Shown piece by piece: positions 21,301-32,360 of a stretch of 52,541 nt of DNA. The position numbers and the translations under genes were made by a program. How positions within the stretch are numbered: the stretch's first letter is position 1; every line of letters begins with the position of its first letter. The notes under the pieces are model-generated. The model made no database searches, was not told the DNA's origin, and saw only the letters and a list, made by a program, of their open reading frames with translations. The stretch is from Zygnema cylindricum (taxonomy: Eukaryota > Streptophyta > Zygnematophyceae > Zygnematales > Zygnemataceae): contig JBBHKE010000879.1 in the NCBI GenBank assembly GCA_037447655.1, positions 1 to 52,541 on the forward strand, written 5' to 3'.

Positions 21301-22700
21301 ACTTCTCCTCTGTTTAGTGTGAATTTGAGGTCTTTGGTTCTTACCAAGTATCTTAAAACTCTTCTTGAAGCATCACGGTCAGATTTCCTCGCATTCTCTA
21401 GACTTTTGCTCAGTACCCCAACTGCTACAACAATTTCCAGACGGGTTCGGTTCATAAAATATATTAAACTTCCCACTATCTGTCTGTAAGGTATTAGTGT
21501 CATAGGATCATCCTCCTCGACTCAAAAATTTCACTGAGAACAACACCCGATTCTGTTTCTTCCCCCTCTAACTTATGCCAAAACTCCATTGGTGTTAAAC
21601 ATCTTTTTGCCCCCCGCATTCCATATTCATCTAACATGTTTCCAATAGCCTCTTTTTGAGTCAATTTAATTAATTTTTTTTTTCTGTCCCTCTCTACCTA
21701 AATACCCAAAATATATTTTGCCTTACCAAGGTCTTTCATCTCGAACCGTGAGTTTAAAGCAATTTTAATTTTGTTAATTTCAGCGATTGATTTGCTAACT
21801 AATAGTAAATCATCTACATTCACCGCTATGTACACAATTCCATCCTCACCTTTTAAAACATAGACAAAGTGATTAGAACTTATCCTTTTAAATACTAGGC
21901 TTGTTAAGAATTCATCAAGTTTTAGATTCCATTGCCTAAGGGCCTGTTTTAGGCCGTACAAAGATTTTAGCAGTTTGCATACTAAGTGCTTTTTTCCTAG
22001 TTCTACATACATTTCAGGCTGCTGCATGTAAATGGTCTCTTCTAGTTCTCCATGCAAAAAGGCCTTCTTTACATCCATCTGATGTATTTCCATATTTTCT
22101 ATAGCAGCTATAAACAACAAAATCCTAACTGTCAGAAATTTTAGAACGAAAAAAATGTTTCTTCAAAATCAATTCTTTCCTTTTGATTATACCCCTTTGC
22201 CACAAGTCTAGCCTTATATCGATCGATGGTATTATCTGGATTTAACTTCACCTTGAATACCCATTTGCTTTCGATCGCTTTTCGATCCGAGGGAAGGTCC
22301 AAAAGCTCCCATGTCTGAGCCTCCATGATCGACTTAATTTCATCTTTTGCCGCCTCGATCCGGTGATTCCGCTTTGGTGATGAGAAGGCTTCTCGGATGG
22401 TCAGAGGCTCCCCTGAGGTTGCCGAGTAGGCGAAATGAGAGCTTGCTTACAGGCCGCTACTCGATCTTTTTCCCCCCGGAAATTCTGAGGCAGAAATTGT
22501 CGGATCCCGTGCATTGCGCTTGTTGCGCTGGTTGTAATCCGTAGGCAATGACTGTTGTTTGTCTGCTTCAAAACGAGCTTGTTGTAGTTCTCGATTATGT
22601 TCCGACTCGTGTGTTACCACTTGTGAATTTTGCACCTGTGGGACAATATTATGGATGCTATCTAAAATGAAATATTCCTGTACTTTTTGCTGCTTTTGCT
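21301..22700 (-). pseudogene. pol: B1 reverse transcriptase
   Basis: Motifs in order from 22326: TWELLDLPSDRKAIESKWVF, DRYKARLVAKGYNQKE, then after a frame break HQMDVKKAFLHGELEETIYM, LLKSLYGLKQALRQWN, and the catalytic box YIAVNVDDLLLVSKS, where the usual YVDD is NVDD. SRFEMKDLGKAKYILGI follows and is ended by a stop. The C-terminal part 21503-21300 has IPYRQIVGSLIYFMNRTRLE. The stretch 22327-22700 encodes a poorly conserved linker (NREL.QARFEADKQQS). Confidence 0.8.
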
Positions 22701-22780
22701 ACTTTGTCATTTCAAATAGGTCTATCGAGTCTAGTTCTTCTTTGACAACGATGTTCCTTGCGACGATAAAATTCTGCCTC

Positions 22781-23990
22781 TCAAAAACAAAGACTATAAC
22801 CTTTAGAGTGATCATCATATCCTAACAAAATGCTCGGTAATCCTTTAGGTTCCATTTTCCATTTATCATTAGACGTATCCAAAATAAAGCATTTACTTCC
22901 AAAGACTTTGAAATGACTGACATCCGTTTTTCTACCCATCCAGATCTCGTAACGAGTGGTTTCCATCGATCTTGAACCTAACCTATTTTTGATATAAACT
23001 GGACAATTTAATGCTTCAGCCCAAAATTTCAGATCCACGTCTTTATCCGCAAGCATGGACCTAGAGCTTTCTGTGATCGTTCTATTTAGTCTTTTTGAGA
23101 CCCCATTTTGTTCCGAAGAGTATAGAACAGTTAGTTCGTGACTTATACCTTCCTTGAGTAAGAAGTTTTCAAACTCTTTTGACGTATATTCCCCACCATT
23201 GTCTAATCCGAGCTCCAGAATTGGCAAACCGTGTAGTTCCTCCGCCCACGCTTTGTAGTGTTGAAAATGATTGAAGAATTCACTCTTTTCCTTCATGAAG
23301 TAGACTTTGGTAAATCTCGAAAAATCATATATAAACGTAACCATATATTTCATCCCCCCGGCAGATGGTACCTTTGCAGGGCCGAAAACATCAAAATGAA
23401 TAAGTTGCAAAGGTTTAGTAGATTTATGTTCAGACTCTTCAGGAAACGGTAATTTGTGTATTTTTCCTAATGCACATCCATCACACGTTTTAGCTGATTG
23501 ATTTGACAGAGTGGCTCCTTCTATTTTACCAGCAGTGACCATCTTTTTCATACTTTCATAGTTCACATGGCCTAATCTTTTATGCCACAACTCATCTGAG
23601 GATAATGCACCGGAATACAAAACATCATTTTCTTTATTCTCGGGCATATCCATTCGATACATTTTGTTGGCATCTCTAGTTCCCATAACTGCAATTATTC
23701 CATTTTTGCTAACAACCTGCCTGCCATGTTTCAGATTGACCTCAAACCCTTTACTTTCTACTAAAGAAGTTGAAAACAATTTGTTCTTAGAATATGGTAC
23801 ATAGAGAACAATATGAAGAGTTCTCTCAACTGCCTTGCCTTCTACATCAACTAGCAAGAAGACATCACCTACAGCCCGCGTTTGCACACTCATTCCACAT
23901 GGATAGTATATATTTTTCTTTGGTGTCGATTTCAGATTTTTGAAAACTGCCATGTTCCAACACATGTGGGCCGACGCTCTAGTGTCTATT
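22781..23990 (-). pseudogene. pol: B1 protease-integrase frame
   Basis: Part of a 524-aa open frame, the longest coding stretch in the window. WIIDTRASAHMCW is the protease motif (DSGA changed to DTRA). The pre-integrase region has VEGKAVERTLHIVLYVPYSK. The zinc-binding site is HKRLGH with CDGC (HHCC complete), followed by GKIHKLPFPEE. The catalytic core has QLIHFDVFGPAKVPSAGGMK, LDNGGEYTSKEFENFLLKEG and SSEQNGVSKRLNRT; the ERLNRT Glu is changed to Lys. The linker LGYDDHSKGYSLCF ends the frame. Integrase would insert the cDNA into the genome. Confidence 0.85.
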
Positions 23991-25004
23991 ATCCATCCAT
24001 AGTCTTTTAGCGCCCTCCATCGCTGCCGCCATTGCAAATAGATCATCATCCTCCTCGTTAGAGAGTGAGAGAGACTCGTCATGATGAGATGAAGACGCCG
24101 AAAATAGTGCATTTCCTCGTTGTGACGATCCCGTGAAGCCTTGATGAAACTGGCTCTGCTGCCAACCAGGCCTATATAGACCTGTTTCATTAGCCTTTTT
24201 AAGCTTAGGACAAAATTTGTATCCATGACCTTTTTCATTACAATAAAAACAGCCATTGAAGGATTGTCTATTTCCTCTTTGATTAAACTGTCTAAACTGA
24301 TTCTGGTTCTGATTAAACTGACTTCTCTGCTGATTAGAATGACCTTTTTTGTCAAATTCTGTGTTAAATGCCTCTACGTGTTTTTCACCATTCAGAATTT
24401 TAGAATCTGCCTCCTCTTCCAATATCAAATTAATAGCTAACTGTAGTGTCCAGCTAGCTTTATCTTTTTGTTTCAGCCTATCAGACGCTGCTCTCATAGT
24501 ATTAGGAAGACCCCTCATTAGCAAAGCAGCCTGCTGAAACTGAGGAAAAGATCCGCCTGCACAAGCATGAGAATCTATTAGTATTCGAAATTTGTTACAA
24601 TATTCTGCCATTGTGCCACTCGTGTATTTGTAGTCCCAAATTCGTCCAGCCAAAAATAGCTCTTCCTGTACATTAGTCTTTTCAAAATCATCCTTGAGAG
24701 ATTTCCTGATATCGATCGCCTTTTTCATTTTTATCCGTGACATAGCAAAATAATTTGAGATACAAAATTTCAAAAGCGACCGAGCTTGCAAATTTTTCTT
24801 TGACCAAAACGGATTCGTTTCCGCCAATGAACCATCCAAAATATCCAAAAGGTTAACATTTTCGAAGTGTGTCTTTACCATATCCGCCTAATAAGCGTAT
24901 TTTTCCTCCGAGAAGATAGGAATTCTTGATGACAGGCCCATAACTTGTTGTTCTACAACCACAGGAGCAGGTGAAGCAGCAGCAGTAGTAGTAGAAGTAG
25001 ACAT
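23979..25004 (-). pseudogene. gag: B1 Gag, starting inside the LTR
   Basis: The frame opens at 25004 in the 5' LTR (STSTTTAAASPAPVVVEQQ), crosses the LTR end and primer site as VMGLSSRIPIFSEEKYAY, meets one stop (at the position of the conserved Trp), and continues from 24881 for 300 aa. Recognisable parts: LLDILDG, RIWDYKYTSGTMAEYCNKFR, QQAALLMRGLPNTMRAASDR, the zinc knuckle CFYCNEKGHGYKFC (C-X2-C-X4-H-X4-C) and an asparagine/glutamine-rich stretch before it (NQNQNQFRQFNQRGN). A frameshift separates it from the protease. Confidence 0.8.
24934..24945 (-). other. B1 primer-binding site
   Basis: The minus strand reads AGTTATGGGCCT immediately after the 5' LTR end (GAACAACA). GTTATGGGCC is complementary to the anticodon loop of initiator tRNA-Met. 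The same bases are codons for VMG in the Gag frame. Confidence 0.75.
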
Positions 25005-25982
25005 ACTTCACCCACAGAAGTTTAACAAGAATCCTACCCAACAGCTGCTTTCTACAGCTCAATAAAGGTGACACAAAGGTGGAAACTGCTTCAAACTATA
25101 CCACAGTATAGTATATCTTAAAGTTTGAGAACTCCCAAAGTTTCAGCACAATTGATCCAACATACACCAAGATATGCAACTCAGAAGTTTCCAAAAAACA
25201 GTCCGCGGATTACATTGTCTGGAAGTCTGGATACATAAAATGTTCTACGTCCTAAGTTTTATACGCTACACTCAGTTGTCCTATTTCATAGTGTTGTACC
25301 GCCAATATAAGTGTCTTTAAGACATATGTCCAAAGAACCAAAACTTCTACTTAGGTCAAGTGCTCTTAATCACGCTAAACTAATCTATCACTGTACAATC
25401 ACTATTACTGAGAATCCTATACACGTGATTTGTTCAAATGCTTGTCGTCGGCTTAGTGACACTTGTCTGGATACGTCTTGCCCGCTGTTTCAAAGCACTT
25501 GTCAGCGAGTCACTTGTTTATCCTCTTATGAATCTCGTCCGTTGACTTGATTCATATCAACCGCAGCTGCACAGTTCAATTCTAAATCATATTCAAATAT
25601 CTGTAGCTTCGTCGCGGCTCCGCTCTCCTATACCAAATTAGCCGCAACTGCGTTTTGTTTTGTTGCATCCCAGCTATGTTGTACGTACAGATCCTATCAA
25701 CGATCACCACACCTGCGCTTGTCGCGTCTACGTCACAGCTGCGTTGTTCCACTCTATATGTGAAATGTATATACTGGTGTCGGTACCATTCCAAAAACCC
25801 GCACTATGGCGTACAGATCATATCAAAAATAACCGCAGCTGCGCTTGTTCCATCTGCGTCGCAGCTGCGTTGTCGGTGCCAAAAACCTGTACTGTGATTC
25901 AAGTGATGACGCGTGTCCATATAGATCTATTTTTCCGCCGTCCTACTAATTTGCTGAGACTTAAAGCTTTTCAAAAACAACA
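24946..25982 (-). repeat. B1 5' LTR
   Basis: This 1037-bp LTR runs TGTTGTTCTACAACC...CAAAAACAACA and encodes the first ~20 residues of Gag. The GCAGCTGC-type palindromes lie at about 25560-25875, with an extra copy of the block relative to the 3' LTR (GCGTACAGATCATATC versus GTACAGATCCTATC), suggesting internal tandem duplication. Confidence 0.85.
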
Positions 25983-25987
25983 GAGTT

Positions 25988-26870
25988 CAGCATCAAAAAA
26001 CTGTACCGAATAATCTAGAACAAAATGGGGTAGCTGAGAGGTTGAACCGGACTTTGGGAGATAGTGTGTGTAGTATGTTGGCAAATAAGAAAATAGGAAG
26101 AAGATTTTGGGCAGAGGCCATGAACTGTGTAAACTACATTAATAATAGAGTCCTCACTACAGCCGTCGAAGGAATGACACCTTATGAGAGATGGGTTTGA
26201 AGGAAACCGGATATTTCTCACTTAAAAGTATTCGATAGTCAAGTTTACAGTCTTGACACAGATAAGAAAAACTAGAAACTAGATGCTAAAGGAAAATGAT
26301 GATATTTTGTGGGATACGATGAGGATGTCAAGGGATATAGAGTCTATGACATAGCCAAACAAGATATCACTCTAGTAAAGCACCTAGTTGTTATGGATGA
26401 AGGGAAGTCATTTGATCCTTTTAAATACACCAAAAAAATCAAAATCAGTTTTAAGTTCGAGAGTGAGGATGTCTTAGATCTTCCCTAAAAGGACACAAGT
26501 GAATACGTGATTGCAGATTCAGGAGAGATCTAAGATGGGGGAGATAAACCGGAATCTCCTCATATTTCTACACACTTTGAGGAGAGAGAGGAAGAGGAGC
26601 CAAAACCGCTTTTCATGGATAGGGGAGCTGATGAGACGATGCACAGGAATCTAAGATTTCCCTCCATTCTAGCTTCGGAAATCGAGGGAGGACAGAAGAG
26701 CAGCAAAAGACTAGAAGATAAACTGGCTCCTCACAAGGTAACAAAGCTATCTCACCCAAATGAGTCTCAGTCATACTCGGAGGCAATGGACAGTCCACAG
26801 AAAGACCGATGGGTCTAAGCCATAAATGATGAGATGGCTTCCATCATGGAAGCGAATACTTAGGAGCTAG
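25988..26870 (+). pseudogene. pol: A2 integrase C-terminal part
   Basis: The plus strand encodes GVAERLNRTLGDSVCSMLAN, KKIGRRFWAEAMNCVNYI, GMTPYERW, KPDISHLKVF, GYDEDVKGYRVYDIAKQD, DEGKSFDPFKYTKKIKISF and the tail RGADETMHRNLRFPSI. It ends in AINDEMASIMEANT at the RT start. At least six stops interrupt it. It belongs to the A1 subfamily (shared RGADETV/M.RN.R.PSI tail). It is split from its RT (34534 on) by insertion of A3. Confidence 0.8.
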
Positions 26871-27948
26871 TGCTAAAATTTGATGGTTAGTTTAGTATTT
26901 TCTAGGTCTAAAATAAAATATAGAAAAGAAGTCAAGGCAGTCTGCCTCTAACTCCTCTCTTCAACTCCCACAATTGTTGCAGTAACTGAAAGTCGGAAAT
27001 GAAGCTAGAGCCATGGCTGCCTATGCTATCCTGAGATTTAAGGGTAGTAGATTAGTTGATTTACAATAGTATATTAGTTGATTTACTAATTTACTAAAAG
27101 TAGAGCTGTGTGAACCAGGATTTGATCTTGGTACCTACCGGCCGTCAAAGCTGTTGGTAGCCAGTCGCTCTATCCATTTAGTCTATGACGAGATCTAGAT
27201 TATATGTGGTTTGATAATTACATAAACATTTTTACGCTGACAAATTCATTTAACGAAAACTATTTACTGGATATATAGATTCACTTATGTAAAAGTACGG
27301 ATTACGGTACGGACAAGAAACAAGTACCGCGCATTTGTTTCGATAATGAAACAAATACCGCGCATGTATTTATGACTGCTACGATTAAATCTGCATTTAA
27401 TTAGATGGCCGAAATGAATGCCGAGATCGCGAAAGAGGATTTTCGACGGTTTTTGGTCATCGCCACATCGGATAACACGTGGCGGAATGACATTGGATCG
27501 CGACATCTCCAAGGATTTAGGGAGCAAATCCGGATGTACCACGTGTCGACATTTAGGCCATGTCGTACAGTATTCGTACAAAAAGTACACCAGCAGCTTT
27601 ACTTTTGTGTACGGAAGGGTAATATGATTGGTTCCGTACATCTGTAGATAGAGTTTGTGAGAGAGATAGGACTTAGAAAAATTGGTAGATAGGACCCTCT
27701 CTCCCAAAAAGCTACTATACAAAAGGTCAACTTTGACCGTCTATAACTTACTGCTCAGGTGAGCAAATTCAGAGATTCTTTTTGCTATCAACTCAAGGGA
27801 GTCTTGTCTTTACAGGGATGAATTTGGTCAGAGTTTTTGTTTGCCAAGGTGGCAGTTATTTTTTCTGAAAGACAAAGGGGTCAGGGTTATCGGAGAGGCT
27901 TCGTGTGAGCTGCTTACTCTGAGGTCCTATGGAGGTCTCAGAGTTGCA
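26871..27948 (+). repeat. A3 5' LTR
   Basis: 1078 bp, starting TGCTAAAATTTGATGG (the partner has TGTAGAAATTGATGG) and ending GAGTTGCA. Contains AGCCATGGCT (27009-27018), the antisense tRNA-like unit, G-boxes at 27476-27481 and 27540-27545, a reversed CCAAT box (TGATTGGTTCC near 27627), a degenerate TATA (CTATACAAAAGG near 27716) and the palindrome GGTCAACTTTGACC. An ATG near 27930 opens MEVSELQ, which runs through the LTR end into Gag. Confidence 0.85.
27096..27196 (-). ncRNA. tRNA-like Pol III unit in A3 5' LTR
   Basis: On the minus strand: A-box-like TAGACTAAATGGATAGAG, B-box-like AGATCAAATCC in a T-arm hairpin, then TTTT (complement of 27096-27099) followed by AGTAAA. Antisense to A3. Confidence 0.5.
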
Positions 27949-27963
27949 GGTTATGGGCCCACC
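27949..27963 (+). other. A3 primer-binding site
   Basis: GGTTATGGGCCCACC directly follows LTR end TTGCA. All 15 bases are complementary to the initiator tRNA-Met anticodon arm (GGTGGGCCCATAACC). Confidence 0.85.
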
Positions 27964-28990
27964 ATCTAGGGTGCCCATATTCGTGAGTGGACGGGTGAGG
28001 CGTCCATTTAGTCTTGGGATACGTTGAGGGTTTACAAGAGGCAGATTCACTAGAGATGCAGATCCATCTTCAACGGAGGAGACAAAGAAAGGAGAGGTGA
28101 TGGACAAAGGAAAGGAGAAGGAGACAACCACACCAATAGCAACTAGTTCAGCATCCATGTCACCTACTTTGAGAAACGAAGAGAATGATCTTGATACCTA
28201 GGACTTCAACAATATGGCGGCAAGTAATTCTTCCTTCGCCATCTTACTCAACGACTTGCATGTCCTCATTTGCACGTAGAAAGTGCATCCGATCTTTGGA
28301 TGGCTCTCATAGAGATGTACCGAAATGGTACGATTCAACAACAACAGTTGGCTGATCAGAAAGTTAAGGAGTATGTATACAAAGGGGGGAAGATGTTAGA
28401 TTTTTGCAATGAGCTTGCTAGAGCTAGAGAGTGCTGGAAAAGATTTTAGTGAAAAAGAAAAGGTTACCTATCTACTGATGAAGTTACCCGATGAGTTCGA
28501 GAACATAGTCAACCGCGTGCAGGACTTCCTGGACTCAAGATGGATATGGAACTCAGTGGTATGAATGATTCTCGTTTGGGAGAATACAATTGAGATCTCA
28601 AGGGGAGTAAATAGTGGGCAAGCCTTGGCAGCTGGGACCGACTGGAGGAATAAGGATTCCCGGAGACAGGTCAGAAATTACGGAGGGGGGGGGCAGAAAA
28701 ATCAGACCAACGAGTTCAGATGAAGGGCTCCCAAGGGTTTATGTCATTTCTGTAAGAAACCAAGGCACTATATGGCAGAGTGCACAAAGCTAACCAAGTT
28801 TTTGGTCAAAAGAGGGACAGACCGGTGGAACCCCGAGAGGAAAGAAAAAGGCCCTTGTGACACAGGTACATGAGGTGGAATCCGAAGACGAGGACGATGA
28901 GCTCCTATTGGATGAGGAGTTGGAAGCGACAAACGAGGTAGAAATTCCACGAAAGCAGAAATGTGCTTTCGGTGGATTGAAAGGTGAAGT
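27964..28990 (+). pseudogene. gag: A3 Gag, heavily broken
   Basis: Recognisable pieces in shifting frames: PSSTEETKKGEVMDKGKEKE near 28070, MALIEMYRNGTIQQQQLADQ and EYVYKGGKMLDFCNEL at 28300-28420, LMKLPDEFENIVNRVQD near 28480, and the zinc-knuckle remnant CHFCKKPRHYMAEC near 28745, where the usual G before H is R. Compared with A5, about 70 bp after the primer site (the FNGAGFIYKES region) is deleted. Confidence 0.7.
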
Positions 28991-30490
28991 AGGCTAGATT
29001 GTAGATTCAAGTGCCTCCATGCACATGTGTAACGATAAACACGTGTTCACTAAGATATGAAAGATTCCCACCGTAGAAGAAGAGTACGGGGATGAGAGGA
29101 TAGTCACTTCTACTCTTGTAGTATCGATAGATCTAAAAGTGTTAGTAGAAGGAAATACATCCATAGTTACATTCTCCGATGTATTGTTTATTCCGGAGCT
29201 GAACAAAAACCTCATCTCTACGGATGTATTAGATGATAAGGGTTTTGACACTAGCACTAGGAAATGAGTTTTTACTGCTAGATTTGAGGAGCAAGTTTAT
29301 TTCACCGCTGAAAAATGTAGCCAGCGGATGATTGAGCTGATTTTAAGCAATGAAAAAAGAGAGAAAAAAGATGGGAGTGGTGGAAGGAATTCAGTTCAGT
29401 GAGAGTAAGAATTTAAGTGATTCTTGTGGATGTGCTCAAGGTAAAGCACACAGATTGCCCTTTCCTAAAACAACCACCTATAAGGGAGAAAAAATTCTAG
29501 ATTTAGTACACACAGATATTTGGGGATCGGCCAAAGTGCCCTCACCAGCGGGGGGAAGAGATTTATGATGACTATCACCGATGATTGGTCTGGTATTCCA
29601 AGGTGTATATTTTGAAAACAAGTCAGAAGCTCATGATTTTTTAGACAATATAAAGCATGGAGCGAAAAACTCCATGAAACTCCAATCAAGAGAGTAAGGA
29701 GTGATAATGGTGGAAATTATACTTCTAACCAGTTTGAGGATTTTTTTAGGGAAGATGGAGTCCAACACCAAAAGACAGTTCTAAAAATCCCGGAACAGAA
29801 TGGGGTAGCTGAAAGATTAAATAGGACACTAAGTGATACTGCTAGAAGTAAGTTGTCATTTAACAAGATAGGAAAAAGGTTTTGGGGAGAAGCATTGAAT
29901 TGTGCTAATTACCTCAAAAATAAAGTTCTTACTTCAGCTATAAATGGTCAAACACTTTATGAGAGATGGACCGGCCGAAAACCAAACATATCTCACTTAA
30001 AGGTTTTCGGCAGTCAAGTATCCAGTCTAGATACAGATCGGTCTAATTGGAAGTTAGATCCTAAAGGAAAATTGGTATACATATTAGGATATGATGAGGA
30101 TGTTAAAGGATATAGAGTTTATGATCTAAAAAAAGAAGATATAATCTTAGTAAAGCATCTAGTAGTTATGCATAAATGAAAGTCTGTGGATCCCTTCAAG
30201 TATACAAAGTCCGTAAAATTCAGATTTGAGTCAGAAATTCCGATGACTTTGAGCTTCGTGACTATCGAAGTTTAAGAGAAGATGACATTCTTGGAGGCAC
30301 AAATCAGACCGAAAAGGACTCGGCTACGGAAACTCCAATGACAACTCTACCTGAAGCGGAAGACGTGGTGGAAATTGATTCGGATTCAATGGACGAGGAG
30401 AAGCCAAGATTGTTCAAAAGAAACCACGAGAACCATCTATTCCGGGAACAGATTTTGAGGGGGGAAGGAAACGTAGCAAAAGATTGCAAT
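28991..30490 (+). pseudogene. pol: A3 protease and integrase
   Basis: The protease remnant VDSSASMHMCNDKH is near 29000 (DSGA changed to DSSA). The pre-integrase part has VLVEGNTSIVTFSDVLFIPE. Integrase pieces: CGCAQGKAHRLPFPKTTTYK and LVHTDIWGSAKVPSP (29350-29568), RSDNGGNYTSNQFEDF near 29710, EQNGVAERLNRTL near 29800, and a 108-aa open frame 29853-30179 with RFWGEALNCANYLKN, RKPNISHLKVFGSQ and GYDEDVKGYRVYD. The H of HKRLGH could not be found. Confidence 0.75.
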
Positions 30491-30589
30491 TAAAACAGGT
30501 TAATAACAAGGTAACAAAACTATCTCATCAAGATGAACCTCAAACTTATAGAGAGGCAATGACTTGTCTTGAAAAGAGCCGGTGAAAGA

Positions 30590-31300
30590 CAGCCATCAAT
30601 GAGGAGATGGCCTCAATTATGGCAGCCGATACTTGGGAGCTGGTGGACTGTCCACCTAACCGAAAACTAATTGGTTGTAAGTGGGTTTTTAAATTAAAAT
30701 TGAACCCGGATAACACCATTGAGCGTTACAAAGCCCGATTAGTGGAAAAAGGATTTACACAGAAAGAATGAATCGACTACGAGGAAACCTTTGTCTCGAT
30801 CGTCAAATTTCCCTCCGTCCGCATACTTCTCAGTATAGCAGCAGCGGAAGACATAGAGGTGCACCAGATGGACATCAAGACAGCCTTTTTGCATGGAGCA
30901 TTGGAAGAGGAGATCTTTATGCGAAAACCCGAAGGATTTGTGGAGGAAAGAGAGGAGAGTAAGGTATGTCGGCTGATCAAATCCCTTTATGGTTTGAAAC
31001 AGGCGCCTAGACAGTGGAATAAGAAGCTTGATGAGTTTCTTACCAGTCTAGGATACATCCGGATCAGCTCAGATCACTAAATCTATGTTTTTGAAGATGA
31101 GGAAGGTGTTATATTTATTGCAATTTATGTTGATGATTTACTTGTTTTAAGTAAATCAATGGAAAAAATTAATAAACTGAAAACCGATCTTAAGGGGAGA
31201 TTTGAAATGAAGGATATAGGGGAAGCAAAATATATTTTGGGAATTCAAGTAGAAAGAGATCGAAAAAGAAAGATTATAAGATTGACTCAAAAGGAAGCAA
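30590..31300 (+). pseudogene. pol: A3 reverse transcriptase, N-terminal part
   Basis: Motifs in order: ADTWELVDCPPNRK, GCKWVFKLKLNPDNTIERYK, HQMDIKTAFLHGALEEEIFM (ORF from 30859), LIKSLYGLKQAPRQWNKKLD, one stop after ISSDH, and the intact catalytic box FIAIYVDDLLVLSKS near 31117-31150. GRFEMKDIGEAKYILGIQVE follows. This RT retains YVDD and is one of the best preserved in the window. Confidence 0.8.
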
Positions 31301-32121
31301 TAGAGGATATGCTTGAGAAATTTCAGAGGGATAAAGCTAATAGTTGTACAACTCCAAAAGTGTTAAATAAGGGAAGTGACGGGAGTGAGGAAGAAGGAGT
31401 CATAGCCTTAGACAAGGAATTATCTCCTGAAGAACAAAAGATCATGCAGACTATTCCTTACAAGCAAGTAGTGGGAAGTCTAATCTATTTTATAAATTGT
31501 ACACGACCAGATTTAGCTGCAGCTGTAGGAGTGATGAGTAGAAGTCTAAATGCTCCCACTAAGAAGGATAAGGAGGCATCTAAGAGAGTCCTTATATATT
31601 TGATAGGAGTTAGGAATCTATGGTTACATTTGGGTGGGGAGAATACTGACATCACTACTTGGAGTGATGCTAGTTATGGTGATGCTCCGATGAGGAGTGT
31701 ACTTCTAGATATGTATTATATGCGGGTGATGGGGCTTGCTGTTGGAGTAGCAAACAGCAAAAAGGTTATTTCTAAGTCCACCATGGAGGCTGAGTATATG
31801 GCCTCTTGCTCTGCTGTAAAAGAATTGATGTAGGTCAAGTCTTTGCTTGGTGAGCTTGGTCACCTTAAGAGTGGTGTGTAGGAAATTTTTTGTGATAATC
31901 AGGCAGCAATCGCTATTTCTGCCAATCCTAAATATCATTTTAAAGCCAAAGACATGGACATTAGACTCAGCTTTGTTAGAGAGAGAGTAGAAAACAAAAT
32001 AATCAGTTTAGAGTACTGACCAGATAGCGAGATGGTAGTACATATGATGACCAAACCTAAGCCTTCCCCTAAGATAACTTTCTGCAGGGAAAAGTCTGGT
32101 CTGAAATTTAAGATTAACTAA
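31301..32121 (+). pseudogene. pol: A3 RT C-terminus and RNase H
   Basis: The 224-aa frame 31159-31833 continues from the RT: MLEKFQRDKANSCTTP, LSPEEQKIMQTIPYKQVVGS, RPDLAAAVGVMSRSLNAPT, ITTWSDASYGDAPM and VISKSTMEAEYMASCSAVKE. It is ended by a stop in place of the conserved Trp. Beyond the stop, EIFCDNQAAIAISANPKYHF and MDIRLSFVRERV are still readable to about 32120. Confidence 0.8.
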
Positions 32122-32134
32122 AAAATAAGGGGAG
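32122..32134 (+). other. A3 polypurine tract
   Basis: AAAATAAGGGGAG immediately precedes LTR TGTAGAAATTG; identical to the tract at 44436-44448. Confidence 0.8.
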
Positions 32135-32360
32135 TGTAGAAATTGATGGTTAGTTTAGTATTTTCTAGGTCTAAAATAAAATACAGAAAAAAGAAGCCAT
32201 GGTAGTGTGCCGCTAACTTCTCTCTTCAACTCCCACACTTGTTGCAGTCACTAAAAGGCGGAGATGAAGCTAGAGCCATGGCTGCCTATGCTATCCTGAG
32301 ATTTACGGGTAGCTAATTAGTTGATTTATAGTAGTAAATTAGTTGGTTTACTAATTTACT

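Larger units (their letters stand above)
19731..25982 (-). mobile_element. B1: complete but decayed copia element
   Basis: Two LTRs (19731-20676 and 24946-25982) flank a 4.3-kb internal region with gag, protease, integrase, RT and RNase H in copia order on the minus strand. The LTRs share both terminal sequences and a characteristic GCAGCTGC-rich block. No target duplication is visible: the left flank is TAACT and the right flank GAGTT. The left neighbour is a minus-strand and the right neighbour a plus-strand A-family fragment. Reading frames contain frameshifts and stops, and the protease motif is DTR instead of DSG. Confidence 0.9.

Noticed and set aside
27949-27963. PBS for the 3' end of initiator tRNA-Met (TGGTATCAGAGC type)
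   Set aside because: That sequence is not found next to any LTR here; the site matches the anticodon arm instead.
28480-28520. Hammerhead ribozyme (CTGATGA motif) in A3
   Set aside because: CTGATGAAGTTACCCGATGAG is Gag coding sequence; the GAAAC partner and stems are absent.
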